DNA of 25,516 bases from an uncultured Bacillaceae bacterium (lineage in GTDB: Bacteria > Bacillota > Bacilli > Bacillales > Alkalibacillaceae): assembly GCA_937958375.1 (NCBI GenBank), contig CALGNY010000254.1, forward strand, positions 1 to 25,516, written 5' to 3'. A program made the position numbers and the translations under genes. Below the pieces are notes generated by a model that made no database searches, was not told the DNA's origin, and saw nothing but the letters and a program-made list of their open reading frames with translations. Of the stretch, positions 1 through 6,614 are shown in pieces (within the stretch, counting starts at the first letter, position 1; every line of letters begins with the position of its first letter).

Positions 1-282
1 CCCAAAGTCGGCATTTATGCCGTCACTGCCCACATTTCAGGGCAAACGTATAAAGGAATGGCGAGCATCGGTTACAATCCGACCTTTGAGAATGAACATA
101 CAAAGCCTTCGATTGAAGTTCATGTGTTCGATCTTAATGAAAATTTGTATGGAAAAACCATTCAAGTCGACTTTCTGGCCTATTTACGGGATGAAGTTGC
201 CTACCAGGGTGTCGATCAATTGATTGAGCAATTGAAGCTTGATGAAGTCGATGCAAAAAAAGTATTGGATAAACTCAATTAA
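1..282 (+). CDS. ribF: Bifunctional riboflavin kinase/FAD synthetase, C-terminal part (5' end outside window)
   Basis: The frame is open from base 1 and ends at a TAA at 280-282, giving the last 93 residues of RibF (RibC in B. subtilis). The enzyme phosphorylates riboflavin to FMN and adenylylates FMN to FAD in the cytoplasm. The visible part is the riboflavin kinase domain: a G-I-Y-A-V strand near the start, then GMASIGYNPTF, which fits the conserved G-x-x-N-x-G/P-x-x-F core of the family, then the acidic strand IEVHVFDLNE and the C-terminal helix found in RibF proteins. The N-terminal FMN adenylyltransferase domain lies upstream of the window. Placement directly before rpsO-pnp is the usual Bacillus arrangement. 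Identity is judged from family memory of the kinase domain and from this synteny. Confidence 0.93.
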   Translation, partial: PKVGIYAVTAHISGQTYKGMASIGYNPTFENEHTKPSIEVHVFDLNENLYGKTIQVDFLAYLRDEVAYQGVDQLIEQLKLDEVDAKKVLDKLN

Positions 283-287
283 ATCAC

Positions 288-316
288 TTGCATTTTTTGT
301 TTGAGAAGAGTAATCT
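288..316 (+). promoter_or_regulatory. Possible SigA promoter for rpsO
   Basis: TTGCAT (288-293), a 17-nt spacer and TAATCT (311-316) lie just after the ribF stop and before the structured rpsO leader. A second candidate, TTGAGA at 301-306 with TAAGAA at 325-330, overlaps it. Both -10 boxes are poor, so only the presence of some promoter here is reasonable, not the exact boxes. Confidence 0.35.
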
Positions 317-334
317 TAATACTGTAAGAAATAA

Positions 335-381
335 CCTTACTCTTGGCATACCGAGTTCTCCGCCGAATGCTAGGACTAAGG
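335..381 (+). promoter_or_regulatory. Structured rpsO leader, candidate ribosomal protein S15 autoregulatory site
   Basis: Bases 335-349 pair with 367-381 over 15 positions with one C-C mismatch and two G-U wobbles, closing a 17-nt loop. The stem contains a G-C pair (346/370) next to a G-U pair (345/371), resembling the G-U/G-C motif that S15 reads in 16S rRNA helix 22. The structure ends 15 nt before the rpsO Shine-Dalgarno sequence. S15 leader regulation is known in Geobacillus and other bacteria. The pairing is seen directly; the regulatory role is inferred. It is not a terminator, since no T-run follows. Confidence 0.55.
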
Positions 382-410
382 GGATTCAATAAAAATAGGA
401 GGTGAATAGG

Positions 411-680
411 ATGGCTATTTCACAAGAGCGTAAGAACGAAATCATCAGCGAATTCAAGACACATGAGAACGATACAGGTTCTCCAGAAGTTCAAGTTGCT
501 ATCCTAACTGAGCAAATCACAACTCTAAACGACCATTTACGTGAGCACAAGAAAGACCATCACTCACGCCGTGGTTTGATGAAAATGGTTGGTAAACGTC
601 GTAATTTACTGAACTATTTACGTGAAAATGATGTGCAACGTTACCGTGAATTGATCCAAAAACTTGGACTACGCAGATAA
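411..680 (+). CDS. rpsO: 30S ribosomal protein S15
   Basis: This 89-residue protein has the family length and typical sequence: MAISQERKNEII at the start, then F-x-x-H-E-x-D-T-G-S-P-E-V-Q, H-x-x-D-H-H-S-R-R-G-L and R-R-x-L-L-x-Y-L. S15 is a primary 16S rRNA-binding protein that organises the central domain of the small subunit. The ATG at 411 is chosen over an in-frame GTG at 402 because AGGAGGTG (397-404) sits 6 nt before it and because S15 proteins begin M-A/S-I. The gene is followed by its own terminator (692-719), but read-through into pnp is likely, as in other bacilli. It is probably regulated by its own product through the leader at 335-381. Confidence 0.98.
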   Translation: MAISQERKNEIISEFKTHENDTGSPEVQVAILTEQITTLNDHLREHKKDHHSRRGLMKMVGKRRNLLNYLRENDVQRYRELIQKLGLRR

Positions 681-691
681 TGTACGGAAAG

Positions 692-719
692 AAGCGGGGA
701 CTGTGTTTCCCGCTTTTTT
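692..719 (+). terminator. Rho-independent terminator after rpsO
   Basis: AAGCGGG (692-698) pairs with CCCGCTT (709-715), followed by a T-run to 719. It separates rpsO from pnp, which has its own promoter downstream. Confidence 0.88.
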
Positions 720-748
720 CTTTATGGTTAAAAAACGTTTTTGTCAGT

Positions 749-777
749 TTTACATACGACTCGTTGCGTATTAAAAT
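749..777 (+). promoter_or_regulatory. SigA promoter of pnp
   Basis: TTTACA (749-754), exactly 17 nt, then TAAAAT (772-777): five of six consensus bases in each box. It lies between the rpsO terminator and pnp and implies a leader of about 48 nt. Confidence 0.65.
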
Positions 778-831
778 AAAAATGTGAAAATATACAAGTA
801 AGCGATGAGATTTGAGAGGAGTATTATAAAT

Positions 832-2949
832 ATGGCAAATGAAAAGAAAACTTTTTCGATCGACTTAGCAGGACGTAAGCTAACGTTCGAAATTGGTGAA
901 GTAGCCAAACAAGCGAACGGCTCTGTGATGGTCCGTTACGGAGATACATCCGTTCTTGTGGCTGCTACAGCCTCCAGTGAACCAAAAGATCTGCCTTTCT
1001 TTCCGCTGACCATCAATTATGAAGAGAAGTTATATGCGGTAGGTAAAATTCCTGGAGGGTTTTTGAAACGGGAAGGAAAGCCGAGTGATAAAGCGGTATT
1101 GACTTCACGTTTGATTGACCGTCCCATTCGACCACTCTTTGCGGATGGTTTCCGAAACGAAGTCCAAGTGATCAGCACGGTAATGAGTGTTGAACAAGAT
1201 TGTTCATCGGAAATTGCCGCGATGATTGGCTCTTCGTTAGCCCTCTGCGTTTCTGACATTCCTTTTGAAGGCCCGATTGCTGGCGTTCAAGTCGGTCGTG
1301 TAAATGGAGAGTTGATCATTAACCCGACGATTGAACAAATGAATGAAAGTGATATTGAACTAACGGTTGCCGGCACAAAAGATGCGATCAACATGGTTGA
1401 AGCGGGTGCCAATGAAGTTCCTGAGGATGTCATGTTGGAAGCTATTATGCTTGGCCATGAAGAAATTAAACGACTGGTTGCTTTCCAAGAAGAAATCGTT
1501 GCTGAAGTCGGCAAAGAGAAAATGGAAGTCACACTCTTTACGCCAGAGGAATCGATTAAAGAAGCAGTCACACAAAAAGCGAAAGATCGTCTGGTTGATG
1601 CCATTCAAACAGAAGAAAAGAAAGCTCGTGAAGAAGCAATCGATGCCGTAAAAGATTCTGTTGTTGAAGAATATGAACAACAAGAATCCGATGAAGACAC
1701 GATTAAACAGGTGAAAGCCGTTTTGGATACACTTGTCAAAGAAGAAGTCAGACGTTTGATTACAGAAGAAAAAGTCCGACCAGATGGACGAGGCTTGGAT
1801 GAAATCCGACCACTGAATTCACGGACGGAAGTTTTGCCACGGACACATGGCTCTGCCATGTTTACACGTGGACAAACACAAGTACTTAGTGTGTGTACGT
1901 TAGGTGCTTTAGGTGATGTTCAAGTGTTGGACGGGCTTGACTTGGAAGAATCCAAACGTTTTATGCATCATTATAACTTCCCACAATACAGTGTCGGAGA
2001 AACAGGACCGATGCGCGGACCAGGTCGCCGTGAAATTGGGCACGGTGCGTTGGGTGAACGTGCACTCGAACCGATTATTCCGGATGAAAAAGACTTTCCA
2101 TATACGATTCGAGTCGTATCCGAAGTATTGGAGTCAAACGGATCAAGCAGTCAGGCAAGTATTTGCGCAAGTACGATGGCAATGATGGATGCAGGTGTAC
2201 CGATCAAAGCCCCAGTTGCCGGAATTGCGATGGGATTAGTTAAATCAGGTGAAAATTATAGTGTGTTGACCGATATTCAAGGCATGGAAGATGCGCTAGG
2301 AGACATGGACTTTAAAGTTGCCGGTACATCTAAAGGGATCACTGCACTTCAAATGGATATCAAAGTAGATGGTTTATCCCGTGACATATTGGAAGAGGCG
2401 CTGTCTCAAGGGAAAAAAGGCCGGATGGATATCTTGGATCACATGCTTAGCACGATCCCAGAGTCTCGTGACCAGTTATCTGAATATGCACCGAAAATTG
2501 TGTCCATGACCATCAACCCAGATAAAATCCGAGACGTCATTGGACCAAGTGGAAAGCAAATCAATAAGATCATCGAGCAAACCGATGTCAAAATCGACAT
2601 TGAACAAGATGGTACCATCTTCATTTCTTCTGTTAACCTTGAAAAAATTGAAGAGGCCAAGAAAATTATCGAAAGTCTCGTTCAAGAAGTTGAAGTCGGT
2701 AAGATTTATCTTGGAAAAGTGAAACGCGTTGAGAAATTTGGTGCGTTCGTTGAAATCTTTGATGGAAAAGACGGTCTTGTCCACATCAGTGAATTGGATG
2801 AAAAACATGTCAAGCAAGTATCTGATGTTGCAAATGTAGGCGATGAAATGCTTGTGAAAGTGAAAGAAATCGACCGACAAGGACGAGTGAATCTTTCCAG
2901 AAAAGCCGCGTTGAAGGAACAAGATGCAAAAGAAAATGAACAAAAATAA
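832..2949 (+). CDS. pnp: Polyribonucleotide nucleotidyltransferase (PNPase)
   Basis: The 705-residue PNPase is the phosphorolytic 3'-5' exoribonuclease of RNA decay and is also implicated in DNA repair in bacilli. Domains in order are a first RNase PH fold (about 1-140), a helical linker (about 145-310), a second RNase PH fold starting at R-P-D-G-R-G (about 316-545), a KH domain with the G-P-S-G loop (about 555-615) and an S1 domain starting at G-K-I-Y-L-G-K-V (about 622-690). The motif FMHHYNFPQYSVGETG and the G-R-R-E-I-G-H-G-A-L stretch are typical of the catalytic core. The ATG at 832 is preferred over an in-frame ATG at 805: GAGAGGAG (814-821) precedes it and MANEKKTFSIDLAG matches the B. 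subtilis PnpA start. The only unrelated point of note is that ylxY, which follows pnpA in B. subtilis, is absent here. Confidence 0.98.
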   Translation: MANEKKTFSIDLAGRKLTFEIGEVAKQANGSVMVRYGDTSVLVAATASSEPKDLPFFPLTINYEEKLYAVGKIPGGFLKREGKPSDKAVLTSRLIDRPIRPLFADGFRNEVQVISTVMSVEQDCSSEIAAMIGSSLALCVSDIPFEGPIAGVQVGRVNGELIINPTIEQMNESDIELTVAGTKDAINMVEAGANEVPEDVMLEAIMLGHEEIKRLVAFQEEIVAEVGKEKMEVTLFTPEESIKEAVTQKAKDRLVDAIQTEEKKAREEAIDAVKDSVVEEYEQQESDEDTIKQVKAVLDTLVKEEVRRLITEEKVRPDGRGLDEIRPLNSRTEVLPRTHGSAMFTRGQTQVLSVCTLGALGDVQVLDGLDLEESKRFMHHYNFPQYSVGETGPMRGPGRREIGHGALGERALEPIIPDEKDFPYTIRVVSEVLESNGSSSQASICASTMAMMDAGVPIKAPVAGIAMGLVKSGENYSVLTDIQGMEDALGDMDFKVAGTSKGITALQMDIKVDGLSRDILEEALSQGKKGRMDILDHMLSTIPESRDQLSEYAPKIVSMTINPDKIRDVIGPSGKQINKIIEQTDVKIDIEQDGTIFISSVNLEKIEEAKKIIESLVQEVEVGKIYLGKVKRVEKFGAFVEIFDGKDGLVHISELDEKHVKQVSDVANVGDEMLVKVKEIDRQGRVNLSRKAALKEQDAKENEQK

Positions 2950-2985
2950 TCTTTTTATGTTAAAATAATAATGTTTGCGAAAGAG

Positions 2986-3014
2986 GAGCTGGTACGTAAA
3001 CCAGTTCTTTTTTT
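2986..3014 (+). terminator. Rho-independent terminator after pnp
   Basis: GAGCTGGT (2986-2993) pairs with ACCAGTTC (3000-3007) with one G-U wobble, followed by a run of T from 3007 to 3014. Confidence 0.8.
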
Positions 3015-3062
3015 ATGAGACAAGTTTTTTGAATAAAATAAAAATAGAGAGATTGAAGAAGT

Positions 3063-3068
3063 GGAGAG
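3063..3068 (+). promoter_or_regulatory. Ribosome-binding site that sets the mlpA start
   Basis: GGAGAG lies 7 nt before the ATG at 3076. It overlaps the upstream in-frame GTG at 3061, which itself has no convincing site, so 3076 is the better start. Confidence 0.55.
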
Positions 3069-3075
3069 ATTTTGG

Positions 3076-4293
3076 ATGGTTGTTACGGAGAAACTGGATA
3101 ATGGGATACGTATCGTTCAAGAACATATACCTGGTGCCCGGTCAGTTTCCATCGGTATTTGGATACTGGCTGGTTCGAGGAATGAAGAGAGACATCATGG
3201 CATTTCCCACCTGATTGAGCACATGATGTTTAAAGGAACCGAAAAGTTTACTGCAAAGGAAATCGCAGAAGCATTTGATTCCATTGGTGGGGATGTCAAT
3301 GCATTCACAAGTAAAGAATACACGAGCATTTACGCCACTGTTGTCGACCGACATGCTGGATTCGCTTGGAATGTCTTGTCCGATATGTTTTTGAATTCAA
3401 CTTTCGATGAAAAAGAGTTAGAGCGAGAGAAAAAGGTGATCGAAGAAGAAATCGATATGGTTGAAGATACGCCCGACGATATCATACACGATTATTTGCA
3501 TGATCAAAGCTTTCAAGGCCACCCACTCAGTCATTCCGTTCTCGGAACAAAAGAGTCACTAGCCAACATTCATCGGAAAGACATCCTCAGGTATCGGAAT
3601 CAATATTATGTGCCGAATCGAATTGTCATTTCAGTTGCCGGGAACATCAATCAGTCCCTGATCGATCAGATGGCAGAATCAATGAGTGACTTTCCGAATA
3701 ACGAACTGAATGATGACTCGCTTTATTCAGCATTCACTCCTGTGAATTATATTGAGGAAAAAGAAGCGAATCAAGCACATTTATGTTTGGGTTTTCCGGG
3801 CGTTCCGATTACGGATGATCGAATCTTTGCGATGGCGATTCTTGATAATATTATTGGTGGCAGTATGAGTTCACGCTTATTTCAAGAAATCAGGGAAGAA
3901 AGAGGACTTGCGTATTCTGTCTTTTCCTACCATAGTACGTTTAAAGATAATGGGTTGGTTGTCCTTTATGGAGGCACAAATCCGTCACAGGCAGAAGAAA
4001 TGGAACAAGTCATTCTGCAAGTGACGAAGGATTTATCAACCAAAGGGATGACGGATAAAGAACTTGAGCAATCAAAAGAACAAATGAAAGGTCAACTCAT
4101 TCTTGGACTGGAACATTCGACTAGCCGTATGCAAAAAAATGGTAAAACCGCGTTATTGAATTTACTTCATCACACAGCTGATGATTTGATATCAAAAGTG
4201 GAATCGGTCACCTTGCAAGATGTGAATGAGTTAGCTGATTTAATTTTTGAAAATGATCCTTCTCGGGCATTCATTCATCCGGCCGACGTATAA
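3076..4293 (+). CDS. mlpA: M16-family zinc peptidase, MlpA/YmxG type
   Basis: This 405-residue protein is related to mitochondrial processing peptidase and pitrilysin. The inverted zinc motif H-x-x-E-H is present as HLIEH at residues 45-49. The distal zinc glutamate is expected in the E-E-E cluster at 123-125 (IEEEIDMVED). A C-terminal M16 domain carries N-I-I-G-G-S-M-S-S-R-L-F-Q-E-I-R-E-E-R-G-type sequence, the conserved substrate-holding region. B. subtilis MlpA (YmxG) is reported to affect extracellular protease levels; its substrate is not established. The ATG at 3076 is chosen because the product then begins M-V-V-T-E-K-L-D-N-G, matching the B. subtilis start, and a GGAGAG site precedes it. 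It is followed after 32 nt by ymxH and probably cotranscribed with it. Confidence 0.93.
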   Translation: MVVTEKLDNGIRIVQEHIPGARSVSIGIWILAGSRNEERHHGISHLIEHMMFKGTEKFTAKEIAEAFDSIGGDVNAFTSKEYTSIYATVVDRHAGFAWNVLSDMFLNSTFDEKELEREKKVIEEEIDMVEDTPDDIIHDYLHDQSFQGHPLSHSVLGTKESLANIHRKDILRYRNQYYVPNRIVISVAGNINQSLIDQMAESMSDFPNNELNDDSLYSAFTPVNYIEEKEANQAHLCLGFPGVPITDDRIFAMAILDNIIGGSMSSRLFQEIREERGLAYSVFSYHSTFKDNGLVVLYGGTNPSQAEEMEQVILQVTKDLSTKGMTDKELEQSKEQMKGQLILGLEHSTSRMQKNGKTALLNLLHHTADDLISKVESVTLQDVNELADLIFENDPSRAFIHPADV

Positions 4294-4325
4294 ATAGTAT
4301 AAAATACGTTTTTAGGAGGACGGCC

Positions 4326-4565
4326 ATGCGTTTCAAAGAATTATCCGGAAAAGAATTGATTGATGCAGATTATGGCGTTCGTTTAGGCGTACTTGGACAA
4401 ACGGATTTGAAAATTAATCCGATCGATGGGATGGTCGAAGAGATCGTCATTCAAGATTACAACCTACTCGGTTTCCGAAAGGGAGAAAATACAACCAAAA
4501 TACGTTGGACAGATCTTGAAGTCATTGGAGACGATCTCATTGTTGTGAAAAGAAAAAGTAAATAG
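4326..4565 (+). CDS. ymxH: YlmC/YmxH-family sporulation protein (PRC-barrel-like)
   Basis: A 79-residue protein with the family signature M-R-F-K-E-L-S-G-K-E-L-I-D, then G-x-R-L-G-V-L-G-Q-T-D-L and a strand-rich remainder ending in basic residues. Members are small PRC-barrel-like proteins conserved in endospore formers and classed as a sporulation family; the molecular function is unknown. AGGAGGA (4314-4320) gives a good start at 4326. The 32-nt gap after mlpA holds an A/T-rich TATAAAAT stretch but no clear -35 box, so I treat mlpA-ymxH as one unit ended by the terminator at 4575-4604. In B. subtilis this gene also stands directly before the dipicolinate synthase genes. Confidence 0.88.
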   Translation: MRFKELSGKELIDADYGVRLGVLGQTDLKINPIDGMVEEIVIQDYNLLGFRKGENTTKIRWTDLEVIGDDLIVVKRKSK

Positions 4566-4574
4566 TTTAATTTG

Positions 4575-4604
4575 AAACTGCCGTTTGAAACTCGGCAGTT
4601 TTTT
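4575..4604 (+). terminator. Rho-independent terminator after ymxH
   Basis: AAACTGCCG (4575-4583) pairs perfectly with CGGCAGTTT (4593-4601), followed by T to 4604. It closes the mlpA-ymxH unit directly before the repeat array. Confidence 0.9.
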
Positions 4605-4608
4605 GTTA

Positions 4609-4914
4609 TTCTCACCGCCATTTGACGATTTAAAAAAGCTCAAATGTCGCTGACAAGTATTCTCAGCGCCATTTGGCAGTTTAAAAAGTTTCGAATGTCG
4701 CTGACAGATGTTCTCAGCGCCATTTGACGGTTTAAAAAGTTTCGAATGTCGCTGACAGATGTTCTCAGCGCCATTTGACGGTTTAAAAAGTTTCGAATGT
4801 CGCTGACGGGTGTTCTCAGCGCCATTTGACGGTTTGAAAAGTTTCAAATGTCGCTGACAGTCGTTCTCACCGCCATTTGATGATTTAAAAAAGCTCAAAT
4901 GTCGCTGACAATCT
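4609..4914. repeat. Array of six tandem 51-bp repeats, each an imperfect 42-nt inverted repeat
   Basis: Units start at 4609, 4660, 4711, 4762, 4813 and 4864, each exactly 51 bp with no spacers. Every unit begins TTCTCA and contains TGACA 37 nt later. Inside, TCAGCGCCATTTGA (5' arm) faces TCAAATGTCGCTGA or a one-base variant (3' arm), so 42 of 51 bases form a dyad with a 14-nt A/T-rich loop. Units 2-4 have TCGAATG in the 3' arm, giving a U-G wobble instead of U-A. Units 1 and 6 resemble each other most (CACCGCC, AAAAAAGCTC) and differ from the inner four. The 51-bp period is 17 codons, so open frames run through it on the minus strand; I regard these as by-products. The array lies between the ymxH terminator and the dpaA promoter. 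Confidence 0.95.
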
Positions 4915-4999
4915 TAGGTGTGGCTAAAACCCGATCAATAGACACTCGTCCTCCACTAAGGATAGGCCAAGGTGGGAGGCTAAACATACAAAACAACTC

Positions 5000-5026
5000 A
5001 CATTCCACGCCTTTCTACATAGGATA
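5000..5026 (+). promoter_or_regulatory. Sigma-K-type promoter of dpaA
   Basis: AC (5000-5001), a 16-nt spacer and CATAGGATA (5018-5026) match the sigma-K consensus AC-N16/17-CATAnnnTA. The start site would fall near 5034, about 30 nt before the dpaA ATG. B. subtilis spoVFA-spoVFB is known to be transcribed by sigma-K in the mother cell, which supports the reading. The rest of 4915-5063 holds no gene I can support. Confidence 0.75.
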
Positions 5027-5063
5027 TACCGTGTGTGAATGACATGGTTTGGGAGTTGAGAAA

Positions 5064-5939
5064 ATGTTAACTGGAAAATCAATCTTATTTGTCGGTGGGG
5101 ATGCACGTCATTTGGAAATGATGGAACAGCTCGTTTTAAGTGATGCCAACATTTATGCAATTGGCTTTGAAGAAGCGAAGGAACAGCTGTCGGATGTTCA
5201 GCTCACCCGGCCCGATCAAGTTTACAAACAAGAGTTAAATGCGGTGGTGCTGCCGATCACCGGTCTTGATGCCAGTGGTTACGCAGAGGCACATTATGCG
5301 GAGGAATCGCCACTTCTAGAAAAAGAGTGGTTTGCCGAGTTGCCGGATGATTGTTATCTATTTACGGGAATTATGACACCTTACTTGGAAGAATTGGATA
5401 CCTTTAAAGGGATGAGCGTTCCGTTGTTTGAGCGGGATGATGTGGCGATTTATAATTCGATCCCTACCGCAGAAGGAACGTTGATGCTAGCAATCCAGTA
5501 TACTGATTTCACCCTTCATGATTCAAATATTACGATATTAGGATTTGGGAGAGTCGGTAAAACGTTAGTGCATTCGTTTAAAGGCTTAGGTGCAAACGTA
5601 TCTGTTTCAGCTCGCTCGACGATTGATTTGGCAAGAGTGTACGAATATCATGCAGAACCGATTCCATTTGATCAACTGGCGGAATCTTTGGAAACGTGCA
5701 ATCTACTGATCAATACCATTCCGGAGCTGGTTGTGACCCCGACTATCATTCGATCTTTGCCTAAAGATAGTTTAATTATTGATTTGGCGTCAAAGCCTGG
5801 AGGCGTCGATTATCGTTATGCGAAACGAATCGGCGTTCGAGCCATCGAGGCTCCAGGATTACCTGGTATTGTAGCGCCTAAATCAGCAGGAAAAATTCTT
5901 GCGCATGTCATTCATCATATTTTGAACGAGGAAGAATAA
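5064..5939 (+). CDS. dpaA: Dipicolinate synthase subunit A
   Basis: The 291-residue SpoVFA/DpaA subunit is, with DpaB, the enzyme that oxidises dihydrodipicolinate to dipicolinic acid in the mother cell late in sporulation; the product is loaded into the spore core with calcium. The sequence shows an N-terminal G-G-D-A-R-x-x-E motif, the conserved F-E-R-D-D-V-A-I-Y-N-S-I-P-T-x-E-G segment, and a Rossmann NAD(P)-binding loop GFGRVG at residues 160-165. The C-terminal APGLPGIVAPKSAG-type segment is typical of the family. The ATG at 5064 is chosen over an in-frame TTG at 5049 because GGGAG (5051-5055) precedes it by 8 nt and family members start M-L-T-G. It is followed 21 nt later by dpaB and driven by a probable sigma-K promoter at 5000-5026. 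Confidence 0.96.
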   Translation: MLTGKSILFVGGDARHLEMMEQLVLSDANIYAIGFEEAKEQLSDVQLTRPDQVYKQELNAVVLPITGLDASGYAEAHYAEESPLLEKEWFAELPDDCYLFTGIMTPYLEELDTFKGMSVPLFERDDVAIYNSIPTAEGTLMLAIQYTDFTLHDSNITILGFGRVGKTLVHSFKGLGANVSVSARSTIDLARVYEYHAEPIPFDQLAESLETCNLLINTIPELVVTPTIIRSLPKDSLIIDLASKPGGVDYRYAKRIGVRAIEAPGLPGIVAPKSAGKILAHVIHHILNEEE

Positions 5940-5960
5940 ACCAACAGGAGTGAATGAGTT

Positions 5961-6554
5961 ATGGATTTGAAAGGTAAGCGCATCGGTTTTGGACTGACAG
6001 GTTCTCATTGTACGTATGAACAAATCTTCCCTCAAATACAAAAGTTAGTCGATATGGGAGCGGACGTTGTTCCGGTCGTCTCTTATACCGTACAAGATAC
6101 GGATACTAAATTCGGCAAAGCAAAGGATCATTTGGAGCGAATTCGCAGTATCACGGGTAAGGAGCTGATCCGCACGATGCCTGAAGCCGAACCACTTGGT
6201 CCACAGGCTCCTCTTGATTGCATGTTACTTGCACCATTGACAGGGAATTCGATGAGTAAATTTGCGAACGCGCTTACGAATACTCCTCCTCTAATGGCCG
6301 CAAAAGCTACTTTGCGAAATGGAAGTCCAGTCGTTTTGGCCATTTCAACCAATGATGCCCTTGGACTAAATGCGATGAATTTAGGTAAATTACTTTCGGC
6401 CAAAAATGTGTATTTTGTCCCTTATGGCCAGGATCATCCTTATAAAAAGCCAGATTCCCTTGTTGCCCATATGGATCTGATTCCTGAAACCATTGAGTAT
6501 GCCCTTGATGGAAAACAAATCCAACCCCTGATGCGTGAATATGATGACGTGTGA
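5961..6554 (+). CDS. dpaB: Dipicolinate synthase subunit B (flavoprotein fold)
   Basis: A 197-residue flavoprotein-family protein (B. subtilis SpoVFB is about 200). It forms dipicolinate synthase with DpaA. The N-terminal GFGLTGSHC (residues 9-17) is the phosphate-binding loop of the flavoprotein fold, and the middle segment L-L-A-P-L-T-G-N-S-M-S-K-F-A-N with D-T/N-x-P-x-x-M-A-A-K is characteristic. AGGAGTG (5945-5951) lies 9 nt before the ATG. The gene is 21 nt after dpaA and surely cotranscribed with it. No terminator is visible before asd, so sigma-K transcripts could run on into asd-dapG-dapA and raise substrate supply for dipicolinate in the mother cell. Confidence 0.96.
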   Translation: MDLKGKRIGFGLTGSHCTYEQIFPQIQKLVDMGADVVPVVSYTVQDTDTKFGKAKDHLERIRSITGKELIRTMPEAEPLGPQAPLDCMLLAPLTGNSMSKFANALTNTPPLMAAKATLRNGSPVVLAISTNDALGLNAMNLGKLLSAKNVYFVPYGQDHPYKKPDSLVAHMDLIPETIEYALDGKQIQPLMREYDDV

Positions 6555-6572
6555 ATCAAGCCTGGATATGAT
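6544..6572 (+). promoter_or_regulatory. Possible SigA promoter for asd-dapG-dapA
   Basis: ATGACG (6544-6549), 17 nt, TATGAT (6567-6572). The -10 box is good and the -35 box matches four of six bases. It overlaps the dpaB stop and would allow vegetative expression of the lysine genes apart from the sporulation promoter upstream. Confidence 0.4.
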
Positions 6573-6599
6573 AAAATAGTGAAATAAAGAAGCTTTTTT

Positions 6600-6607
6600 G
6601 GGGAGGG
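6600..6607 (+). promoter_or_regulatory. Ribosome-binding site that sets the asd start
   Basis: GGGGAGGG ends 1 nt before an in-frame ATG at 6609, too close to use, but 7 nt before the GTG at 6615. The GTG is therefore the likely start. Confidence 0.7.
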
Positions 6608-6614
6608 TATGTTC

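Noticed and set aside
2476..2943. Minus-strand open frame of 155 residues opposite the pnp 3' end
   Set aside because: Phenylalanine/asparagine-rich shadow of the KH and S1 region of PNPase.
4464..4898. Minus-strand repeat protein of 144 residues, and another at 4640-4825
   Set aside because: They exist because the 51-bp repeat is a multiple of three. No convincing ribosome site is seen, and the longer one runs into ymxH on the opposite strand.
4609..4914. CRISPR array
   Set aside because: The 51-bp units follow each other with no unique spacers, each unit is itself a long inverted repeat, and no cas genes are near.
4932..4980. Hairpin between CCTCCAC and GTGGGAGG
   Set aside because: The arms do not pair without a bulge, no T-run follows, and it is upstream of the dpaA promoter; probably chance.
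6555..6614. Lysine riboswitch or T-box before asd-dapG-dapA
   Set aside because: The gap is only about 60 nt and shows no long structured leader or T-box sequence.
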